A stretch of 64,000 nt of DNA, taken from Streptomyces sp. SID9727 (GTDB lineage Bacteria; Actinomycetota; Actinomycetes; Streptomycetales; Streptomycetaceae). Below, piece by piece: positions 44,575-53,419 of this stretch (its first letter is position 1; each line of letters starts with the position of its first letter). The position numbers and the translations under genes were made by a program. The notes beneath the pieces were generated by a model, which was given only the letters and a program-made list of their open reading frames with translations, ran no database searches and was not told the DNA's origin. The stretch spans positions 1-64,000 of the forward strand of contig NZ_JAAGNI010000261.1 of assembly GCF_010550605.1 (NCBI RefSeq). Direction: 5' to 3'.

Positions 44575-47500
44575 GTCCGACCAATCCATTCGCCAACGCC
44601 AGCCCGAGAGGACCTCAGCACAAGGTTCACCATGAAGAGGCCTTCCGTGTCGCCATTATCGAGCGCATCCTCGCCCACGGCTGGAAGCAGGGCCTGAACT
44701 CCGAATACCGCCGCGACCTCGCCCTCGACACCGCGCAACTCTTCACCTTCATCGGGGCCACCCAGAACAAGGCGTGGCTGAACTACGCCGGCTACTACAA
44801 CAACGACCCCGACGCCGCCCAGCGTGCCTTCGCCGACCACCTCGCCAAGTGGATCGACAAGCGCGGCACCCTCCAGACCCTCCGCAAGGGCGTCAAGGCG
44901 CACGGCATCCACTTCGACCTCGCCTACTTCAAGCCGTCGCAGACGATCGACCCCGGTGCCCTCGCCTCGTACGGCAAGAACCGGCTCACGGTCGTCAGCG
45001 ATCTCGTCTACGCCACCCGCCGCGCGAACGGAGTGACCGGCCCCGACGAGGGCAACAAGCCCGACCTCACCCTCTTCGTCAACGGCATCCCCGTCGCCAC
45101 GGCCGAGTTGAAGAACCCCCTCACCGGTACCGGTACCGCCGAGGCGATGCACCAGTACCGGACGACCCGGGATCACCGGGAGCCGCTGTTCGCCAAGCGC
45201 GCCCTCGTGCACTTCGCCGTCGACCCCGACGCCGTGTTCCTCACCACCAAGCTGCGGGGGAAAGACACCGTCTTCCTCCCCTTCAACACAGGCTCCGACG
45301 GCCCCGGAAGCCGCGGTGGTGCCGGTAACCCGGCGATCGCCGACGACGCACCCGCCGGCACGTACCGGACTTCGTACCTCTGGGAGCTGATCTGGCACCC
45401 GGACACCTGGCTGGACCTGATCGAGCGGTACATCCACCAGAGCACGGAGAAGAAGGACGACGGCAGCACCGTCAAGAAGCTGATCTTCCCGCGTTTCCAC
45501 CAGTGGCATGCCGTGAGGGAGTTGACCGCGCATGCTGCCAGGCATGGGGTGGGACACAACTACCTTGTCATGCACTCCGCCGGGTCCGGCAAGTCGAACA
45601 CCATTGCCTGGCTCGCCCACCGGCTCTCCGATCTGCACGACGCCCGCCACGAGGCGGTCTTCGACAAGGTGCTGGTGATTACGGACCGTACTGTCCTCGA
45701 CGACCAGCTGCAGGAAACCATTGGGGACTTCCAGCAGACCAACGGCCTTGTCCTCGGTATCGGAGGCAAAGGCGGCTCCAAGTCGTCCCAGCTGGCGGAG
45801 GCGCTCGCACAGGAGACGGCGAAGATCCTCATCGTCACCCTCCAGACCTTCCCCGCGCTACTTGCCTATCTTCGCAAGGCGCCCGTCGAGATAAGCGGCA
45901 GCCGCTTCGCGATCATCGTGGACGAAGCGCACTCCTCCCAGTCGGGTGAAGCCGCCACCGACGTCAAGAAGGCACTGCGGGATCTCGGCCTCGACGCCGA
46001 CGACGAAGAGACTGGGGCGGCGGAGGCGGAAGCCGAAGCGGCGGAGCCCACCACCGATGACCGGCTTGCCGCATCCGCCCGCGCCCGTGGCCAGAGTGCG
46101 AACCTCTCCTACTTCGCGTTCACTGCCACGCCCAAGCACAAGACGCTGAAACTCTTCGGCGTCCTCAACCCGCTGACGGGCAAGTACCAGCCCTTCCACA
46201 CGTATTCCATGCGTCAGGCGATCGAGGAGGGATTCATCCTCGACCCGCTGTGCCAGTACGTGACGTACGAGACGTACTGGCAGATGGTCAACAAAGACCC
46301 GCGGCAAGCGGAGCGTGAGGTCGACAAGAAGAAGGCCAATGCGCTGCTAGCCCTGACAGCGCATGGTCACACCGAGACGGCCGTGCAGCGGGCCAGGGTG
46401 ATCGCCGAGCACTTCATGAGCCACACCCGCAGGCGGCTCGGAGGCCGGGCTAAGGCCATGGTGGTGTGCCGGTCGCGGTATGGCGCACTTCAGTTGTACC
46501 GGCAGATCGTCCAGTATTTCGATGACAGCGGTTACCCGGACCCCGGGGTCCTCGTGGCCTTCTCCGGTTCGCTCAAGGAAGACGAGGAGGAGGTCACCGA
46601 GGCAAAGATCAACGGCTTCCCGGAGGGCGAACTGCGTAAGCGGTTCGCGTATACCGCGGCCGATGACAAGAAGGGAACGCCCGCTGGGCGGCAGCGCGAA
46701 TATCGCATCCTGGTTGTCGCGGACAAGTACCAGACGGGATTCGACCAGCCGCTGCTGACCACGATGTATGTGGACAAAAAGCTGAAGGGCGTCGCCGCCG
46801 TACAGACGCTCTCTCGCCTCAACCGCACGCATCCGCTCAAGGACCAGCAGGACCTGTGTGTCCTGGACTTCGCGAACAACGCCTACGACATCCAAGGAGA
46901 GTTCCGGCCGTTCTTCGAAGAGGCCCAGACCCTTCCCACCGACCCCAACCTCGTCTACGACGCGCAGCATCAGGTGATGGACCCGCCGATCCTGGTCGTC
47001 GACGAGATGCAGAACTTCGCGGCCGAGTACCTCAGGGCGCAGGACACGGCGGCCGGTGATGACACTCGCTGGGAGAAGTTGCACGCGGAGCTCTTGCGTC
47101 ACACGGATCCCGCCCGTGACAGGTTTATCGCGCTCAAGGACAGCGAGGAGCCGGCCCAGCGCGAGAGCGCCGAGCAGTTCCGGGCAGACCTTGCCGACTA
47201 TGTGCGCAAGTACAGCTTCCTCGCGCAGATTGTGCCGTACATCGATATCGACCTGGAGCGGCTGCACCTCTTCAGCCAGCATTTGCTGCGCAGATTGCCG
47301 CCTCGCGCGGGTGGCGCAGTCGACCTAGGGGAGACCCAGCTCGCGGCCGTACGGCTGGAGAAGGTAGGGACGGTCAATGTGAGCCTCACTCCGGAGGGCG
47401 CGGCCGAGCTCAAGGGCTTCGGCAGCGGCGCCGGCGGCACGGCGGAGCCCGACAAGTCTCCGCTGGCCGTGGTGATCGACCGGTTCAACGAGAGGTTCGG

Positions 47501-47780
47501 GACCGACTTCACCGAGGAAGACTTCATCGTGCCGCTACGGGCGGTGATGGCCGACGAAAAGGTGCGGCGGTCCGCCGCGCAGGACGATGAGGACGGTTTC
47601 AAGCATGTCATCGACCCGGTCTTGGACGCCGAGATGATGCGGCACATCGATTCAGTACGCGAACTGGGGGACCACTACTTCCATAACGATCGCGAGCACC
47701 GAGAGTCGATCAAGCGCGACCTGCGACGGCATGCCTTCCGCATGTTGCGCCGCGAGCTGGGAATGGACGACGCGGCCTGA
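44571..47780 (+). CDS. hsdR: Type I restriction endonuclease subunit HsdR
   Basis: A 1069-residue motor/nuclease subunit. The nuclease site is visible: D165 in KPDLTLFVNG and E179-L-K181 in ATAELKN. The superfamily 2 translocase follows, with Walker A HSAGSGKSN (about 334-342), DEAH box D451 in IIVDEAHSSQSG and motif III FAFTATPKHKT. The later helicase lobe has VADKYQTGFDQP and LSRLNRTHP. The C-terminal domain binds HsdM/S. All catalytic residues look intact, so restriction should be functional. GTG 44571 overlaps the hsdS stop. Confidence 0.95.
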   Translation: MSPTNPFANASPRGPQHKVHHEEAFRVAIIERILAHGWKQGLNSEYRRDLALDTAQLFTFIGATQNKAWLNYAGYYNNDPDAAQRAFADHLAKWIDKRGTLQTLRKGVKAHGIHFDLAYFKPSQTIDPGALASYGKNRLTVVSDLVYATRRANGVTGPDEGNKPDLTLFVNGIPVATAELKNPLTGTGTAEAMHQYRTTRDHREPLFAKRALVHFAVDPDAVFLTTKLRGKDTVFLPFNTGSDGPGSRGGAGNPAIADDAPAGTYRTSYLWELIWHPDTWLDLIERYIHQSTEKKDDGSTVKKLIFPRFHQWHAVRELTAHAARHGVGHNYLVMHSAGSGKSNTIAWLAHRLSDLHDARHEAVFDKVLVITDRTVLDDQLQETIGDFQQTNGLVLGIGGKGGSKSSQLAEALAQETAKILIVTLQTFPALLAYLRKAPVEISGSRFAIIVDEAHSSQSGEAATDVKKALRDLGLDADDEETGAAEAEAEAAEPTTDDRLAASARARGQSANLSYFAFTATPKHKTLKLFGVLNPLTGKYQPFHTYSMRQAIEEGFILDPLCQYVTYETYWQMVNKDPRQAEREVDKKKANALLALTAHGHTETAVQRARVIAEHFMSHTRRRLGGRAKAMVVCRSRYGALQLYRQIVQYFDDSGYPDPGVLVAFSGSLKEDEEEVTEAKINGFPEGELRKRFAYTAADDKKGTPAGRQREYRILVVADKYQTGFDQPLLTTMYVDKKLKGVAAVQTLSRLNRTHPLKDQQDLCVLDFANNAYDIQGEFRPFFEEAQTLPTDPNLVYDAQHQVMDPPILVVDEMQNFAAEYLRAQDTAAGDDTRWEKLHAELLRHTDPARDRFIALKDSEEPAQRESAEQFRADLADYVRKYSFLAQIVPYIDIDLERLHLFSQHLLRRLPPRAGGAVDLGETQLAAVRLEKVGTVNVSLTPEGAAELKGFGSGAGGTAEPDKSPLAVVIDRFNERFGTDFTEEDFIVPLRAVMADEKVRRSAAQDDEDGFKHVIDPVLDAEMMRHIDSVRELGDHYFHNDREHRESIKRDLRRHAFRMLRRELGMDDAA

Positions 47781-47896
47781 AACCGCCGTAGGTGACGCGG
47801 ACCGTTCATGGCAACTCCCGTTATCCGTGGACGGTCTGCGGCTGTACACGCCACACTGGGCACACATGATCACGGAGTAGGGGGAGGACGGCGCAG

Positions 47897-49501
47897 GTGG
47901 CGCAAGACGTACGGGTCATCGCCGAACGCTATGAGCTGCGGACCAGGATCAGCTCCGGTGGGATGGGGCAAGTCTGGCTCGGCTACGACCCGGTCTTGAA
48001 CCGTGATGTGGCGATCAAGCTCATTCGCCGGGATCTGACCATTCCGGGGCCGGACGCGGAGGAACTGGCGGAGCGTTTCAAGCGGGAGGCCCGGGTCACG
48101 GCCAAGTTCGACCATCCCGGGGTGCCCGCGGTCCATGACGCGGTGCTCGATCGCGCAGCGGACGGCGTGTACATGGTGATGCAGTTGGTGCGCGGTTCAC
48201 TGCTTACCGACATCCTCACCCAGCCCGGAACTCTGCCGGTCGTCTGGGCGGTATCCGTTGCCGCGCAAGTCTGCTCGGTGCTCTCGTACGCGCACGCCGT
48301 GCCAGTCGTGCACAGAGACCTGAAGCCGGACAATATCATGGTCGCCGCTGACGGCACCGTGAAGGTCCTCGACTTCGGGGTCGCGGCGGTGCTCGGTACC
48401 GACGTCACCAAGCTGACCTCCACCGGTCACATCATCGGCACACGCCGCTACATGTCGCCCGAGCAGATTCAGGCGGCCGCGGTCAGTCCGCGCAGCGACC
48501 TCTACGCGCTGGGCTGCATCCTCCATGAGCTGCTCGCCGGTAAGCCGCCGTTTACGGCCGAGGCGGAGTTCCAGTTGATGGAGGATCACATGTACCGGGC
48601 GCCGACGCCGCTGTGCGAGTTGCGCTCCGAGGTGGACCCGGCACTGGAGCAGCTCGTTCTCGACCTGTTGGCAAAAGTGCCTCACCGGCGACCCGACTCC
48701 GCTCAGGATGTCTACGACCGCCTGGTGCCCTTCCTCCCCGCGCCTTCCCCCGAACGGACTACGGAGCAGCGGGCCGACGGAGCCGCCGACCCCACGGGCC
48801 CCTATCGCCGTCCGCTGGCACCCCGCCCCCGGCCGGCCGAGAAGGTTGTCTACACGCCGACCGCACTGGATTCACTACTGCGACCCGCCGCCCCCGCCGT
48901 GCCCGATGAGGAACTGCAACAAGCCCGCGGGCATGCGGCGGCACTCGTCGAGGAAGAGCGGTTCTCCCAGGCGTCCGGGATGCTGGAAGACGTCCTTGCC
49001 CGCGCCGCCGCGGTCCGCAGCACCTCCGAACCGCTGATGGTCAGTCTCCGTCTGGTCCATGCGCTCGCGCTGTTCTTTGACGACGACTACGGGAGGGCGC
49101 TGCCGGAGTACGAGGCCCTTGTCGAGGTCCTGGAGGCCGCAGGCCCTGGACGAGGCGAGGACGCCCTGTACTGCCGCAGGCAGGCCGCCTTCTGCCGGAT
49201 GGAGCTCGGTGACAGTGAGGGTGCGCTGGCCGAATTCGAGGGCGTACTGGAACAAATGAAGCGGGGCTTGCCGGACAGCGACCCGGATGTCCTTGAGGTA
49301 CGCCGGCACGTCGGCCTGTTGCTTCAGGCAGTCGATCGGCTGCGGGAGGCGGTCGAGGTGCTGATGCCACTCTACCGGGACCTGATGACCGAGTACGGCG
49401 CGGAAGCACCGGAGACCGTCCAGGTGAGGGATGCGCTCGTGCGTATCCGGCTGCGCACCTCGCGGACCACCGGCACTGGCCGAGCCACGCGCAGGAACTG
49501 A
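47897..49501 (+). CDS. Cytosolic Ser/Thr protein kinase with TPR-like C-terminus
   Basis: A 534-residue Hanks-type kinase. It has a glycine loop (ISSGGMGQV), ATP Lys41 (VAIKLI), catalytic D141 (HRDLKPDN), DFG (VLDFGVAAV) and the activation/P+1 segment GTRRYMSPEQ. After a Pro-rich linker (about 290-330) comes a helical-repeat region (about 350-520; ALALFFDDDYGRALPEYEALV, CRRQAAFCRMELGDSEGALAEF) resembling TPRs. No transmembrane helix or PASTA domain is present, unlike housekeeping PknB. It is followed 15 bp later by the helicase gene. GTG 47897 has GGGGGAGGA upstream. Confidence 0.9.
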   Translation: MAQDVRVIAERYELRTRISSGGMGQVWLGYDPVLNRDVAIKLIRRDLTIPGPDAEELAERFKREARVTAKFDHPGVPAVHDAVLDRAADGVYMVMQLVRGSLLTDILTQPGTLPVVWAVSVAAQVCSVLSYAHAVPVVHRDLKPDNIMVAADGTVKVLDFGVAAVLGTDVTKLTSTGHIIGTRRYMSPEQIQAAAVSPRSDLYALGCILHELLAGKPPFTAEAEFQLMEDHMYRAPTPLCELRSEVDPALEQLVLDLLAKVPHRRPDSAQDVYDRLVPFLPAPSPERTTEQRADGAADPTGPYRRPLAPRPRPAEKVVYTPTALDSLLRPAAPAVPDEELQQARGHAAALVEEERFSQASGMLEDVLARAAAVRSTSEPLMVSLRLVHALALFFDDDYGRALPEYEALVEVLEAAGPGRGEDALYCRRQAAFCRMELGDSEGALAEFEGVLEQMKRGLPDSDPDVLEVRRHVGLLLQAVDRLREAVEVLMPLYRDLMTEYGAEAPETVQVRDALVRIRLRTSRTTGTGRATRRN

Positions 49502-49516
49502 TCAAGGGAGCTTCTT

Positions 49517-51658
49517 TTGGCGCAACTGGCACTCTCGGTCCGATTCCTGGACGAGTTCGGGAAACTCGACTCCAAGGCGCGGTCCGGGGCCGTGAAAACG
49601 GCTCTGAAGTTCCATCAGCTGACGCTCAAACAGCTCTGGTCGGATGCCGGTCTTGACTTCAAACAGCCCAAGGGGGCTAGGAATAAGCACATTTACACAT
49701 GCCGAATCGACAAGTTCTACCGTGGGGTCGTACTCGCGCCCGACAGCGGTGAGGACTTCCTGCTGCTCCGCGTCATGGCGCACGACGACGCCTATGCCTG
49801 GGCCGCCAAGCAGGTGCCGAGCGTCAACGCGGTGACTCACGGACTGGAGATCCGTGATGTCGTCACGGTCGAACAGTTGGTGCCGGTATGGGAGGCAGAG
49901 GCAGCAAGCGCCGATGCAGAACCTCTCTTCGCCCGTCACACGGACGGAGATCTTCGCGGTCTCGGTATCGAGGACGACGTGCTGCGCGCTGCACGTTCTC
50001 TGACCTCCAAGGAGCAGCTCCGTGCCTTCGCTCCCTTGATGCCGGAGGATCAGTGGCAGGTGCTGCAATTCCTCGCCGAGGGGCTGAGCGTGCAGACCGT
50101 ATGGGGCGAATTCGTCGCCTTGCGGGCTCCGAGCGGCGGGCTGCCGGTGAACCGGACGGACCTAGCTGGGGCAATCCGTAGCACCCCGGCCCGAATCGCC
50201 CTGGTGAGTGGACCACTCGAACTGTCCGACATCCTTGACAAGCCGTTCGCCGCATGGCGGATCTTCCTGCACCCGTCCCAGCGGCACATGGCCTACCGGC
50301 CGAGTTACTCGGGGCCTGCACAGGTGACCGGCGGACCGGGCACGGGGAAGACGGTAGTGGCGCTCCATCGGGTGAAGCACCTGCTGGGGCATCTGCGGGA
50401 CGGCGAACGCATCCTGCTCACCACGTACACGGGGGCACTCACTTCGGCGTTGCGTGAGGCTCTGGGCCAGCTGATCGATGACGAGGAGCTGCGCGACCGG
50501 GTAGAGGTGTCGACGGTCAACGCCCTGGCACGGGAGATAGTCGAATCGCGTGACGGCGAGCAGCGCGAATACCTTGACGGAGCCCAGGAATCGGCTCTCT
50601 GGGAAGACATCAGCGCGCAGCTCGGCCTGTCATGGAGCGGCCAGTTCCTGGCCCAGGAGTACAAGCACGTCATCCTCGCGCAGGGCCTGCGCTCGCTTGA
50701 CGCCTACCGAGAGGCGTCCAGGGGCGGCCGAGGCTCCAGACTTCCCGCCGCTCGACGGCACGAGGTCTGGAAGGCAGTAGAGGCGTTCCGGTTCGCGCTC
50801 GACAAGCGCTTCGCGCGTACGCATCTGGGTGTGTGTGACGAGGCGGCGCTGCGTGTTGCGGAGACCGGTGTGCTCTACCGACATGTCGTCGTCGACGAGG
50901 CGCAGGATCTGCACCCCGCCCAGTGGAGGCTGCTGCGCGCTGTGGTGCCCGCTCGCCCTGACGATCTGTTCATCGCGGGTGACCCACATCAGCGCATCTA
51001 CGACACCAAGGTGTCCCTGAAGTCGCTGGGGATCCCTGTGACCGGCCGCTCCGCGCGCATGCGCAAGAACTACCGCAGTACGCAGGAGATCCTCACCTGG
51101 GCGATGGCGCTTCTGGACGGCCGGCCTGTCGAACAACTGGAGGACGGTGGTGTGGACACGCTGGCCGGCGTCCAATCCTCACTTCGCGGCACACGCCCGA
51201 CTATCTGCGCGGCGGCTGACACGGACAGTGAATTGGCCGAACTGGTGCTGCGTATCAGGGAGTGGGTCGACAGCGGGGTTGAGCTGTCCGACATCGCGGT
51301 GGCCGCCCGTTTCAACAAGATCGTGCACAGAGTCATAAGACGGCTGCAGGACGCGGGGATCCCCGCGGTACGGCTACGAAAGGAGGGGAGGACCGACTCT
51401 GAGGGCGTCCGGGTGGGGACGATGCATTCCCTCAAAGGATTGGAGTTCCGCTGTGTGGCGGCCGTTGGGGTCCGTGAAGGGGTGCTCCCGTACCCGGGGG
51501 CCATTACTCCAATGGAACTCGACCCCATTCAGCACCACACCGATCTGACGGCCGAGCGCTGCCTGCTCTTCGTCGCCTGCACACGTGCACGGGACCGACT
51601 GCATGTGTCGTGGAGTGGCACGGCGAGCCGCTTCCTTACTGAGGCCGGAGTGGCGTAG
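49517..51658 (+). CDS. UvrD/Rep-type helicase with N-terminal RelE-like domain
   Basis: A 713-residue protein from TTG 49517, which has AAGGGAG six bases upstream. Residues 1-95 look like a RelE/ParE fold (RFLDEFGKLDSKARSGAVKTA in pieces; HIYTCRIDKFYRGVVLAP; VMAHDDAYAWA). After a linker come superfamily 1 helicase motifs: Walker A GGPGTGKTVVALHR (about 271), DEAQD at D460, IAGDPHQRIYD, MRKNYRSTQEI, TMHSLKGLEF and LLFVACTRARDRL. No nuclease domain is seen. The RelE-like part may contact ribosomes or DNA. Coupling to the kinase gene suggests one functional unit. Confidence 0.88.
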   Translation: MAQLALSVRFLDEFGKLDSKARSGAVKTALKFHQLTLKQLWSDAGLDFKQPKGARNKHIYTCRIDKFYRGVVLAPDSGEDFLLLRVMAHDDAYAWAAKQVPSVNAVTHGLEIRDVVTVEQLVPVWEAEAASADAEPLFARHTDGDLRGLGIEDDVLRAARSLTSKEQLRAFAPLMPEDQWQVLQFLAEGLSVQTVWGEFVALRAPSGGLPVNRTDLAGAIRSTPARIALVSGPLELSDILDKPFAAWRIFLHPSQRHMAYRPSYSGPAQVTGGPGTGKTVVALHRVKHLLGHLRDGERILLTTYTGALTSALREALGQLIDDEELRDRVEVSTVNALAREIVESRDGEQREYLDGAQESALWEDISAQLGLSWSGQFLAQEYKHVILAQGLRSLDAYREASRGGRGSRLPAARRHEVWKAVEAFRFALDKRFARTHLGVCDEAALRVAETGVLYRHVVVDEAQDLHPAQWRLLRAVVPARPDDLFIAGDPHQRIYDTKVSLKSLGIPVTGRSARMRKNYRSTQEILTWAMALLDGRPVEQLEDGGVDTLAGVQSSLRGTRPTICAAADTDSELAELVLRIREWVDSGVELSDIAVAARFNKIVHRVIRRLQDAGIPAVRLRKEGRTDSEGVRVGTMHSLKGLEFRCVAAVGVREGVLPYPGAITPMELDPIQHHTDLTAERCLLFVACTRARDRLHVSWSGTASRFLTEAGVA

Positions 51659-51863
51659 GAGATTCGCCTGAGCCCCACCGGCAACGCGATCCGGGGCAGG
51701 CAGCTGGGCCGTGCGTCCAAGTGCACGTTCCCTGCGGCAGGCAGAGCAGGGTCAGACTGCGCCCTCTGGGCGGAACACTGGCAGACCTAGTGCGAGGCTT
51801 TGCTGCTCGCGAGGCGTGAGACGTGTCGAGGTCTGCAGCAGCCGGGCTTATGCCAGGACATCG

Positions 51864-51880
51864 TGACGCACGTTTGACGC
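51864..51880 (+). repeat. TGACGC-N5-TGACGC pair, right end of island
   Basis: TGACGC at 51864 and 51875, an 11-bp period, separated by ACGTT. It shares TGACGCACGTT with 34668-34678 at the left end. A further TGACGCA occurs just inside each methyltransferase-end repeat. Confidence 0.4.
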
Positions 51881-51964
51881 ATGGACTCCCACGAGGAGCC
51901 TTGCATGACGAGCAATATTACCTCTGACCTGGGTCTTTGTCGGCCGGCCCTCATTGGTACATCT

Positions 51965-52035
51965 TTCCGATGACGCATCATGTGGAGTGCGTGGCGATTT
52001 TGAAGCCTGTCGCCAAGGGCGCCTGACCTGCAGGT
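51965..52035 (+). repeat. Right island boundary: displaced methyltransferase 3' end
   Basis: The bases encode FPMTHHVECVAILKPVAKGA and TGA. This matches the end of the methyltransferase gene at 17 of 20 residues, with synonymous and a few non-synonymous differences, and then GCCTGACCTGC followed by AGGTT. No upstream methyltransferase sequence accompanies it. It is therefore a fragment left by integration rather than a duplicated gene. Confidence 0.75.
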
Positions 52036-53419
52036 TCAGCGGGTCTGCGTCATGTGCGGTGCGGGCGTGAGGGTGATATCTCGACGCTGCAATGGCGCTC
52101 TCCGATCCGTCTGGACGCTCGTTCCGATGTTCAAGCTGCTGGATTGAGGTACCGTCCGAGCAGGGATTTCGTTTCGAGCGGGGCGGTCGCCGCATCCCCA
52201 ACCTGCTTATTTCGGTGCGGGATTCGTCGTCGGTGCACTCGCTGACGCCGTTGGTGCGCCAGCCGTCCGAATGGCCGCCTCGCCAGGCGGATATTCGCAG
52301 GGCGTGATCGGCGGCTCGGCGCGGTGACAGTGGTCATCGCCCATTTCTCGATTTCCTGGGTCAGGAGTCCGGTCATTTCGTTGGGTATCCCGAAGGTCAC
52401 TGCCCAAATAGGGCTGCACGCGGGGAAAATCCAGCGGATGGCGATGATGGCGGTGCATCTGTTTCCCGGCAGGGCGTCGTTTTCCGACAAGATCCGGATG
52501 CGGCCGGGTGGGGCGGAAAAGGTTGAACTCGGAGAAACGGCACCCGCTGACCCAGGGATCAACGGGTCGAACAGCGGCAAGATGCAGCATTTATGCAGTC
52601 TTGACCTACCTTCCTCCATGAGTGGTTCGGTTGGCTGAATCTCACCCCTTGTGGTGGGCAAACCCTTGCCCGGCGCAGGGGGCAGCATGGCAGTGTCGTC
52701 CGGTATCAAGGTCGGTATCTGCCGCAGCGGCAGAGGGAGTTCGCACCCCATCGGGCCATCCCCATCGGGGGCGCGATGTCCCTGCCCGCAAGGGCGAACC
52801 GGCAGGCGTCATCGGCCCGCACGGGGGACGGGGCAGGCCCGTAACGGGCAGTTCCCGGTCGCGTGCTTCATGGCTCCGGGGCCGTGTGGTCGCGAGACAG
52901 CTATGAACCCCACCGTCATACTTTCCGCCTTTTCAAACAGCTGCACATCAGGCGCCACCACCATGACGAACGGTAAAGGGGCCCCGGATACCTGATGCCG
53001 AAAGGCAGGATCGACGTTGTTCATGCAGGGTGTGTTCATCCTGGATCGAGGTTCCCGACGAGTTTGTGTCGGGGCCAGGTCGACGTAGTGGTCGGTGGTG
53101 CTTCGGGCTACCTGGTCGACCGTGAGTTCCGGCCGCCACCCCCCTCCAGGGGGAAGTCATCGGCTGCATCCGGATCCGAACTGGCTCGTTTTCGACGTCG
53201 CTGACGTCGCCGACACCGCGGTGGTTCGCGAGGTGCGCCGGCGATCTGGCCCGGCTTCCGCGGCATCGACCTGGACGGCTCGATCGAGACGAAAAGGCCG
53301 AGGAGTGAGAATTCCGGGAGCGGAAAGCCTGAGAGTGATATGTTGAGCTCGATGACGGAAAGGTGCGGGGAAAGGGGACGCCTTGACCCGGCATGCCCGG
53401 GAGGCTACTCTCCAGCGCC

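Larger units (their letters stand above)
34498..52035. mobile_element. Defence island inserted at the 3' end of the methyltransferase gene
   Basis: A 17.5-kb segment flanked by direct repeats of the methyltransferase 3' end. The left repeat is the end of the intact gene and the right repeat is a displaced copy. Cargo in order: VapBC, AIPR nuclease, ParB/DGQHR-like protein, methylase-specificity fusion, hsdM-hsdS-hsdR, Ser/Thr kinase and RelE-UvrD helicase. Base composition is visibly less GC-rich than the core, most of all in hsdS. No integrase, transposase or transfer gene is present, so this is a non-autonomous or decayed element, or one mobilised in trans. Confidence 0.7.
51659..53419. other. 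Right island end and decayed, gene-free region
   Basis: About 1.76 kb without a credible gene. It contains the TGACGC pair (51864-51880) and the displaced methyltransferase 3' end (51965-52031). Beyond 52,050 the sequence is of mixed composition, with short frames that lack ribosome sites. Peptide fragments such as QVDVVVGGASGYLVDREFRP (about 53,072-53,131) and IWPGFRGIDLDG (about 53,246-53,281) sit in different frames and look like the wreck of one or more genes that I cannot identify. Confidence 0.55.

Noticed and set aside
35838..51658. A PGL/BREX phage-defence system (nuclease, methylase, kinase and helicase together)
   Set aside because: No PglZ alkaline-phosphatase-like protein, PglY/BrxC large ATPase or PglW-type kinase architecture is present. 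The hsd genes form a standard type I system.
52131..52751. A 206-codon open frame on the minus strand in the decayed region
   Set aside because: No ribosome site, no family pattern and mixed codon use. It overlaps other equally weak frames.
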